Of a stretch of 28,723 nucleotides of DNA, positions 23,188 to 28,723 are shown in pieces. The position numbers and the translations under genes are program-made. Position 1 is the first letter of the stretch. Each line of letters starts with the position of its first letter. The stretch comes from JBOFDK01 sp051650305 (GTDB lineage: Bacteria > Bacillota > Clostridia > Lachnospirales > Cellulosilyticaceae): positions 1 through 28,723 of the forward strand of contig JBOFIT010000221.1 of assembly GCA_051650305.1 (NCBI GenBank), written 5' to 3'. The notes beneath the pieces were generated by a model. It made no database searches. It saw only the letters and a program-made list of their open reading frames with translations, and was not told the DNA's origin.

Positions 23188-24144
23188 TTACAGTAGGAAA
23201 CACCTTATAAGTGCACATCCCAAAAGTGCTAAAATGCACGTCGTATACATTAATTGATTGACACGTACGATATCTTCTTTATCAACCGCCCTTTTAGCAT
23301 CCCCAATAGTCGGCTTCTTATGAAGTTTCCCAAAGTAGTAGGCATCTCCTGCCAATTGGATCCCAAGCGCCCCGGCACATACCGCTTCTGTGTGTGCGCT
23401 GTTTGGACTCTTATGATTGTAGCGGTCTCTCTTATAGATGCGCTTTGCTTCCTTATGGTCTCGTCCAAGTATTTGTGCTGCCATAATCATGATATACGCT
23501 GATAATCTGGCTGGTATATAGTTCACCACATCATCCAGCTTGGCTGCAAAACGCCCAAAGTCTAAGTATTTTTCATTCTTATACCCGATCATCGAATCCA
23601 GTGTATTAACGGCTTTATACCCAAATCCTAAAGGTACACCACCTAAGGTTAGAAAAAGTAAGGGTCCAATAATCCCATCTGACGTATTTTCAGCCACTGT
23701 TTCAATAGCCGCTTTTGTGATGCCTTCTTCATCAAGACACGCTGTATCTCTTCCAACAATCATGCTGAGCATCTTACGTGCCAGTGGCAAGTCTTCTTTT
23801 TCTAATGCCTCGTACACTTTCATGCTTTCATCTTTTAATGCCTTGGTGGCAAGTATTTGGTATACCATGATTGTCTCAAGGCACCATCCCACGATGCCAT
23901 TGATACCATAAGCTATCTTTAGTATGAGAAAAGGTATAAGTATTGCCAAAGCGATCACTGTAAGGCTCATCACCATACCTGCTCGCCTTCTTCCTTTTTC
24001 TGTATCTTGGAAAAGAGGTCTTACTACCTTTTCTCCCTTCATAATCATATGACCTATCAATCGAATAGGATGTGGGAAATGATGTGGATCGCCTAGTATA
24101 AGGTCTAGTCCAAATCCTGCTACAAGTGCTAATAGTGATGCCAT
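23188..24144 (-). CDS. cbiB: Adenosylcobinamide-phosphate synthase (CbiB)
   Basis: Membrane enzyme of 318 residues that joins cobyric acid to aminopropanol phosphate. Signatures are DLILGDPHHFPHPIRLIG (14-31), AIETVAENTSDGIIGPL in the middle, AVNTLDSMIGYKNEKY, and GDAYYFGKLHKKPTIGD near the C-terminus, with several hydrophobic helices. The ATG follows AAGGAG. It lies directly behind the YitT gene (11 nt) and before cobD, so its substrate's two halves are made by the two enzymes beside it. In Pseudomonas naming the gene is cobD, which can cause confusion. Confidence 0.95.
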   Translation of the reverse strand: MASLLALVAGFGLDLILGDPHHFPHPIRLIGHMIMKGEKVVRPLFQDTEKGRRRAGMVMSLTVIALAILIPFLILKIAYGINGIVGWCLETIMVYQILATKALKDESMKVYEALEKEDLPLARKMLSMIVGRDTACLDEEGITKAAIETVAENTSDGIIGPLLFLTLGGVPLGFGYKAVNTLDSMIGYKNEKYLDFGRFAAKLDDVVNYIPARLSAYIMIMAAQILGRDHKEAKRIYKRDRYNHKSPNSAHTEAVCAGALGIQLAGDAYYFGKLHKKPTIGDAKRAVDKEDIVRVNQLMYTTCILALLGCALIRCFLL

Positions 24145-24155
24145 CGTTGTCTCCT

Positions 24156-25013
24156 TTATTTGTATTCTTTATGTAATGTAAAGCCACGTCCATGTACTTC
24201 ATTCACTTGGTTCATAATCATAAAAGCATTAGGGTCTATCCCCATCGCAAGCTCACTGACTTTACTAAGTTCCCTTGCAGATACGACTGTAAGTACTGCC
24301 AGCGATTCTTGACGCATATGACCACCTTCCACATGAATCAGTGTGGTACCGCGGTCCATCTTTTCCTGTATCGCTTGACTTATAGCTTCATACGCTGTAC
24401 TGATAATCTTCACCTGCATCTGGTGACGCCCTCTTAAAAGAACTTTATCAAGTACCACCGTATAGATAAGTACTAAGACAATCCCATAAAGAATCTGCTC
24501 TTTGTTTGAAAAAAGCATCTGTGATAGTAAGATAACACCATCACATACCAAAAGCATGGTAGCTACTGATAACCCCCATTTTTTATTCATAATAAGTGGG
24601 GGTATATCCATACCTCCAGTTGATGCACCAGAACGAATCACCAGACCTATCCCTAAACCTATAAGCATCCCTCCAAGTACCGTTGCTAGCATCATATCAT
24701 CAGTCATACTAGCACCTCCAAACATTCGTTGAAAGACACCTAATATAAATGGATAATAAAAGGTACTGACAATGGTCGTAAGTGCAAAAGCTTTCCCAAG
24801 TACCACTGCACCGGCTATAAACATCACAATATTAAAACCTGCTACAAACACAGGTACTGGTGTGTCAAACATATGCTGAAAGATTAATGCTAAGCCAGTC
24901 GTTCCTCCTGTAATCAAATTATTGGGCAATATAAAAAGCGCTATTGCCAATGCATACAGTGTATTTCCCCCTAAGATGATACAGAGTTTTTGTATATTTT
25001 TCATCGTAATCAT
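24156..25013 (-). CDS. YitT family membrane protein (DUF161 plus DUF2179)
   Basis: The 285-residue product has about five or six transmembrane helices in residues 10-190 (for example GNTLYALAIALFILPNNLITGG, FALTTIVSTFYYPFILGVFQ) and a cytoplasmic C-terminal DUF2179 ferredoxin-like domain (about 200-280, KIISTAYEAISQAIQEKMDRGTT). This is the usual YitT architecture; no member's substrate is firmly known. The longest ORF opens at 25028; the ATG at 25013 has AAGGGG 6 nt upstream and is preferred. It is first in the B12 block and 11 nt before cbiB, which suggests co-expression and possibly a role in transport of a precursor or cofactor. The 5' region of about 110 nt is too short for a cobalamin riboswitch. 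Confidence 0.88.
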   Translation of the reverse strand: MITMKNIQKLCIILGGNTLYALAIALFILPNNLITGGTTGLALIFQHMFDTPVPVFVAGFNIVMFIAGAVVLGKAFALTTIVSTFYYPFILGVFQRMFGGASMTDDMMLATVLGGMLIGLGIGLVIRSGASTGGMDIPPLIMNKKWGLSVATMLLVCDGVILLSQMLFSNKEQILYGIVLVLIYTVVLDKVLLRGRHQMQVKIISTAYEAISQAIQEKMDRGTTLIHVEGGHMRQESLAVLTVVSARELSKVSELAMGIDPNAFMIMNQVNEVHGRGFTLHKEYK

Positions 25014-25081
25014 GAGGTCCCCCTTCATTTTCTCTTATGTCTATCATTTACTATATCATATTTCTCTGTTTTATTTAAAGA

Positions 25082-25114
25082 AAATCCCACCACTTTTTAG
25101 ACGTGATGGGATTT
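25082..25114 (-). terminator. Terminator after the M28 peptidase gene
   Basis: Minus strand AAATCCCATCAC pairs with GTGGTGGGATTT (one G-T pair) and is followed by TTTTCTTT-like bases. Confidence 0.83.
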
Positions 25115-25122
25115 AGCTAACC

Positions 25123-26760
25123 TTATTTATTTTTCATATAAATCAATACTGTTGGTATAATCGTTGCCATTGCAAAGCTTGCAAGAAGCATCATGACTAC
25201 CAATGCCCCTATCGTAAGTGCGATGTTTAAGACATAGATAATGGGTACAAACATCATCGTTGTCACACCTGCTGGTAGAAGCATCATCCATCTGTAACCT
25301 TTAATCATTCCTAGCATCCCAATACAAGTAAGGATAAGTGGCCATAAGAAGAGGAAACTTCCCCCTGATAATACGACCATAAAGACAATGAGTAACACCA
25401 TTTGTAATACTTGACCGCCTAGTACAATCGCCTCTAGGGATGCACCTTTTTTCACGCGCCATAGAAGAAGTAGACTTACGAGAAGTGCACCTACTGCTAC
25501 TGCTCCTAGTACAATCCAGTTCGCCCCAGGTACTTTTGGCATATACGTTAACTTAAGTGGCATATCACATACAATAGAAATGAGCTTTGTGATCCCAAAG
25601 CCTAAGGCTGCCATCACGACTGCGATACCTAACCAAGCACCCAGCCACTTTACCACTTGCATCACTTTCATTTGTGTTGCTCTCATTGCAAAGAAGATTG
25701 TTCCTAATAGCAATACACCTGCAACAACTGCTAATACTACCCCTACTGTATGTGAGTAAAGGAACATCACATTTGGAAGAAGTGTAAAGAAGATACCATT
25801 CTCATCTGCCTTTAAAGCGTCTTTATCACCATACGTCCCATCGTAAATAAAAGTCTCTACGATAGGAAGTACCTGCTCTCCATAATGTTGAAGGGATGTA
25901 AGACTGATATTATCATAGTTATCTTCTGGTGTATGATAGTAATCTAAGTTATCAAGTACTGCGATATTAATACCTGCTAAGCCATTGTTGATAAAATGGG
26001 TGAAATCTGTACCATTTGGCATCTTGCGATATACATCTGCTGCTAATGAATAGCTGACTGGTAGATTGGCTGCTTTGAAAAGTTTGATAACCTCTAAATT
26101 CTGATTGCTTGTCTCAAACATAATAGCTGGGCCTTTGATGCCTCTTGCTTCTAAGTTGATTACAAAACTTACGTTTTCATAAAGTGCTTTGTTCATCGTC
26201 ATTTCTTTTTCAGCACCAATAAGACCTGTCTCTTCTGCATCTGTTATAAGAATCTTGATACCATTTTCAAGTGGCTTACCACTCTCCTTAATAGCTCTTA
26301 CAACTTCTAGAATTGTTGCAAGTCCGTATCCGTCATCAGCAGCTCCCTTAGAACCACCTGCCTCACCAAGTCTTTTGGCTGGTGATGAATCATAGTGGGC
26401 TACAAGCATAATGTACGTCCCATCTTCACCATCTTTGCCATCTATCTTTGTGTAAATATTATTGATGTCATAAGTCCAACCATATTTATCTGTGATATCT
26501 TCATATGTAAATACTTCCGATTCAAGGCCAAGTTCACCAAGTCGCTTGATGAGATACTCGCGTACTTCTCTTAGTGCTTCTGGATCATTAACAGTGTGTG
26601 GCTCCTTCGCAATCACTTCAATGTCCTTTGCTGCGCGCTCAGCTGAAAAGCCTGTATGTGCTTCGTCTTTTACTTGTGGTGTGTAAAGTGATGTGAACCC
26701 TAGTATGCAACTAAGGAGTAAAACCACTGCCACCACAACCCCTTTTTTCATGTCTTTCAT
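25123..26760 (-). CDS. Membrane-bound M28 family metallopeptidase
   Basis: Zinc aminopeptidase or carboxypeptidase fold of 545 residues. An N-terminal hydrophobic helix (about 5-26) leads to an extracellular M28 domain (about 40-290). Predicted metal and catalytic residues are His122 and Asp124 in VAHYDS, Asp142/Asp143 in AADDGYG, Glu176/Glu177 in DAEETGLIGA, Glu204 in NLEARG and His276 in YYHTPED. The rest (about 330-545) holds roughly eight transmembrane helices, an architecture like eukaryotic ERMP1/Vps70 proteins. It probably trims peptides at the cell surface. AGGAGG lies 9 nt before the ATG, and a consensus promoter lies upstream. The substrate is unknown. Confidence 0.91.
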   Translation of the reverse strand: MKDMKKGVVVAVVLLLSCILGFTSLYTPQVKDEAHTGFSAERAAKDIEVIAKEPHTVNDPEALREVREYLIKRLGELGLESEVFTYEDITDKYGWTYDINNIYTKIDGKDGEDGTYIMLVAHYDSSPAKRLGEAGGSKGAADDGYGLATILEVVRAIKESGKPLENGIKILITDAEETGLIGAEKEMTMNKALYENVSFVINLEARGIKGPAIMFETSNQNLEVIKLFKAANLPVSYSLAADVYRKMPNGTDFTHFINNGLAGINIAVLDNLDYYHTPEDNYDNISLTSLQHYGEQVLPIVETFIYDGTYGDKDALKADENGIFFTLLPNVMFLYSHTVGVVLAVVAGVLLLGTIFFAMRATQMKVMQVVKWLGAWLGIAVVMAALGFGITKLISIVCDMPLKLTYMPKVPGANWIVLGAVAVGALLVSLLLLWRVKKGASLEAIVLGGQVLQMVLLIVFMVVLSGGSFLFLWPLILTCIGMLGMIKGYRWMMLLPAGVTTMMFVPIIYVLNIALTIGALVVMMLLASFAMATIIPTVLIYMKNK

Positions 26761-26811
26761 TGATGTATGCCTCCTAAAAAATAAAATAATAAGAATAATA
26801 ATTGCTTGGTC

Positions 26812-26840
26812 ATTATACCATACATTATTTTGATATTCAA
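26812..26840 (-). promoter_or_regulatory. Promoter of the M28 peptidase gene
   Basis: Minus strand TTGAAT (26835-26840), 17 nt, TATAAT (26812-26817), with a TGG extended -10 motif. Confidence 0.75.
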
Positions 26841-26865
26841 ACTTTTAACTTCAAAGTATTTCATC

Positions 26866-26897
26866 AAAAAAAACACCAGCGTTGGTCACACCGATGC
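26866..26897 (-). terminator. Terminator after the DUF421 gene
   Basis: Minus strand CATCGGTGT pairs with ACGCTGGTG through three G-T pairs and is followed by eight T residues. Confidence 0.72.
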
Positions 26898-26914
26898 TCT
26901 CTTAGGCATATTTA

Positions 26915-27469
26915 TTATTCATCTATCTTTTTCAAATCTTTTAGAGCAGTCGCTAGCTTTCGCTTCTCTTCTTCACCTAGTACACTACTTAAAAGCTGAA
27001 TCATATCCCCCACACGCATAGGCTCCGCTTCCTTGGTCAGCTTATAACCAAACTCACCATTTGACTCCATGGTACCTTCGTCTATATAGTCAAGCTTTGG
27101 AATGCCTTCCTGACGTAACTTTGCCAAGACCTCTTCTTTTGTAAGGCGTAACTTACGAAGGTTTTTATCATCAAAGATGCCCTGCCTGATAATAACGATA
27201 GGTTCACCTACTGCTAACTTTTTGAAAAATTTAAAATAAAAGGCTAGTAGCTCAAATAAAATAAGTAATATAATAAAAATAGTAGCTGTGGCAATTGTTT
27301 TTTTCACGTCTTTATCAGCAAAAGGCTCTACAATAATAGCACCTATGGATATAATCATTACAGTTTGTGCAATGGTCATCTCCGCAAGTGAACGCCTCCC
27401 TGTCAGTCGAATCAAAAAGACCGCCACAATAAATAAAATAATGGGTTTTAATAAAAAAGGTATATGCAT
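26915..27469 (-). CDS. DUF421 (YetF-type) membrane protein
   Basis: The 184-residue product has three N-terminal hydrophobic helices (about 1-80; PFLLKPIILFIVAVFLIRLTGRR is the first) and a cytoplasmic C-terminal domain of DUF421 with the conserved LTKEEVLAKLRQEGIPKLDYI. Such proteins occur in spore-forming Firmicutes; their molecular role is poorly known. The longest ORF opens with GTG at 27487 inside the ribosome site. The ATG at 27469 has GAGAGG 6 nt upstream and is preferred. It is divergent from the GH18 gene, with about 75 nt between them. Confidence 0.86.
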   Translation of the reverse strand: MHIPFLLKPIILFIVAVFLIRLTGRRSLAEMTIAQTVMIISIGAIIVEPFADKDVKKTIATATIFIILLILFELLAFYFKFFKKLAVGEPIVIIRQGIFDDKNLRKLRLTKEEVLAKLRQEGIPKLDYIDEGTMESNGEFGYKLTKEAEPMRVGDMIQLLSSVLGEEEKRKLATALKDLKKIDE

Positions 27470-27544
27470 AAGACACCTCTCCTTCACCCGTAGTATGGCT
27501 TATGCATACCTTAATCATACATTTTTCCCCTTAAGGAGGTCCCT

Positions 27545-28723
27545 ATGTTCCAATCACATGCTCCAAAACGCAACCTCATCCTTCTACTCCTTGGACTCCT
27601 ACTAACAACTACCCTTGTCTACTTCTTTTGTTTCTCACGTTCTACGCCTCAAAGAGACACCTACCACACTATTGCCTATGTTACTGTCCCAGCCTCAGAG
27701 AATTGGCGTTGGATAGGCACCGATACAGAAGACCTTGTAACGTCTGATGTGGATGTCTCCTATATCACAGGTATTCACTTTGCCTTTGGTATGCTAGAAG
27801 CCTATCAATTCGACCCCAAAACACCTGGGCGACCTCTGATGGAAGCAGGTACTGCTTCACCTGAGGCCTACAAAGACCCTCGTGATGGTCAATATCACTA
27901 CCGCGCCACACTAAACGGCTGGATTGAAGAAATGCAAACAACTGTGGATGGCGACAAGTACCTCCGTGCCTTAGTGGACTTAAAAAAACAAAAACCAGAA
28001 CTCAATGTCTCCCTCTCTATAGGTGGCTGGGATTCCGATGGCTTTTGCTACATGGCAAAAACCAAGGAAGGTCGGGACGAATTTATAGCAAGCTGTATCG
28101 ATCTCATCGCCACCTATAAATTAGATGGCATCGATATTGACTGGGAGTATCCGACCAATGGTGGCTGGGGTACTATCGCTCATTGTGGCACCTGTGTGGC
28201 TGATGCCCGCCTTCTTCTTCAAGAGATGCGCCAAGCATTAGACCAAACGTTCCCCTCTGACCACAAGCTCCTCTCTATCGCATCCGGTTCCTCCCAACCT
28301 TGGGTAGATGCCACCACCTTCGAAGCCCTAGACTATATGAACGTCATGTGCTACGACTTCGATCCTGGTAGCGGTGGCCCCCAAGCTGACCTTTCTACCT
28401 CTACGCTCGCTATGTCCAATCACCTAAAAATGGTAGGCAACACAGAAATAAATCGTGCCAAAATCAACCTAGGTATCCCCTTCTACAACGAAGGTGGTCC
28501 TCACCTCGTCCCCTACTACAAAGGTTGGTCTGGTCACGTTGATGCCAGTCCTAAGCTAACCGCGAAAAAAATGAACTGGGTCAAAAGACAAGGTTATGGT
28601 GGTGCCTTCTATTGGGCCTATAGTATGGATGTCTTTCCACAAGATGTCTCTGATCCCCATAACCCTGAAATCAAAATCCTACAACGCACTGTCTACGAGA
28701 CACTCCATTCATCTAGCAAATAA
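27545..28723 (+). CDS. Membrane-anchored GH18 chitinase-like glycosidase
   Basis: Glycoside hydrolase family 18 enzyme of 392 residues, expected to cleave beta-1,4-GlcNAc polymers with substrate-assisted catalysis. An N-terminal basic end and hydrophobic segment (about 10-30) act as signal anchor or signal peptide. The TIM-barrel motifs are NVSLSIGGW (154-162) and the catalytic DGIDIDWEY, with Asp194, Asp197, Asp199 and acid Glu201 in the DxxDxDxE pattern, then MNVMCYDF and a late GGAFYWAYSMD strand. No carbohydrate-binding module is attached. AAGGAGG lies 5 nt before the ATG. The stop codon is the last three bases of the window, so the gene is complete. Chitinase is likeliest; endo-beta-N-acetylglucosaminidase is possible. 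Confidence 0.92.
   Translation: MFQSHAPKRNLILLLLGLLLTTTLVYFFCFSRSTPQRDTYHTIAYVTVPASENWRWIGTDTEDLVTSDVDVSYITGIHFAFGMLEAYQFDPKTPGRPLMEAGTASPEAYKDPRDGQYHYRATLNGWIEEMQTTVDGDKYLRALVDLKKQKPELNVSLSIGGWDSDGFCYMAKTKEGRDEFIASCIDLIATYKLDGIDIDWEYPTNGGWGTIAHCGTCVADARLLLQEMRQALDQTFPSDHKLLSIASGSSQPWVDATTFEALDYMNVMCYDFDPGSGGPQADLSTSTLAMSNHLKMVGNTEINRAKINLGIPFYNEGGPHLVPYYKGWSGHVDASPKLTAKKMNWVKRQGYGGAFYWAYSMDVFPQDVSDPHNPEIKILQRTVYETLHSSSK

Noticed and set aside
25014..25122. Possible cobalamin riboswitch before the B12 block
   Set aside because: Only about 110 nt are available, part of it is the M28 terminator, and no GCCACTG-type B12 box was found.
27491..27510. GTATG...CATAC inverted repeat between the DUF421 and GH18 genes
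   Set aside because: Arms of only five bases; no clear promoter boxes at proper spacing to give it meaning.

Overview
The window looks like chromosomal DNA of a low-GC, Gram-positive, anaerobic Clostridia-type bacterium. Pointers are AGGAGG-type ribosome binding sites, many hairpin-plus-T terminators, a BglG/LicT-type antiterminator leader, FeoA/FeoB with the small Cys-rich partner, and BioY under a BirA-type operator. Chitin-related genes fit a polysaccharide-degrading Lachnospirales relative (Cellulosilyticum-like is a guess only). I see no insertion sequence, prophage, integrase, CRISPR array, rRNA or tRNA. Most genes lie on the minus strand; only four (15634-16002, 16996-17340, 17374-19014, 27545-28723) are on the plus strand.

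Layout. 1-1425: GlcNAc/glucose-type PTS EIICB, cut by the window start, with a promoter, RAT and terminator leader. 1774-4704: two small hypothetical proteins, one leucine-rich-like peptide and a lipoprotein, separated by promoters, a 20-bp operator-like palindrome and a perfect 19-bp hairpin. 4800-9583: a transcription unit of a giant ankyrin protein, a membrane-anchored chitin/cellulose-binding protein and an M42 aminopeptidase. 9718-10654: bioY and a DUF1284 gene behind a BirA site. 10812-12799: a YeiH-type exporter and its LysR regulator. 12911-16002: feoA-feoB-small Cys-rich protein, divergent from a DtxR-type iron regulator with two operator boxes between them. 16054-16824: dapB. 16996-19014: a rhodanese and a CoA-disulfide reductase-rhodanese fusion behind a CRP/FNR-like palindrome. 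19060-25013: a likely long transcript of a YitT protein, cbiB, cobD, cobQ, a DUF5348 protein and a FliB-like Cys-rich protein. 25123-28723: membrane M28 peptidase, a DUF421 protein, and a divergent membrane-anchored GH18 chitinase.

How they fit together. The GH18 enzyme, the CBM5/12 protein and the PTS EIICB could handle binding, cleavage and uptake of chitin-derived sugars, although they are not adjacent. The feo block is a self-contained iron-uptake module with its own regulator; the regulator carries the Cys-Glu-His metal-binding pattern of iron-type DtxR rather than manganese-type MntR. The cobalamin block covers aminopropanol-phosphate attachment and corrin-ring amidation. The most interesting leads are the YitT protein heading the B12 block, the ankyrin/CBM/M42 unit, the feo operators and the unexplained 19-bp hairpin. 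I found no wholly new defence or mobile system.

Many starts were reset from the longest ORF to the codon with a properly spaced Shine-Dalgarno sequence; each case is noted.
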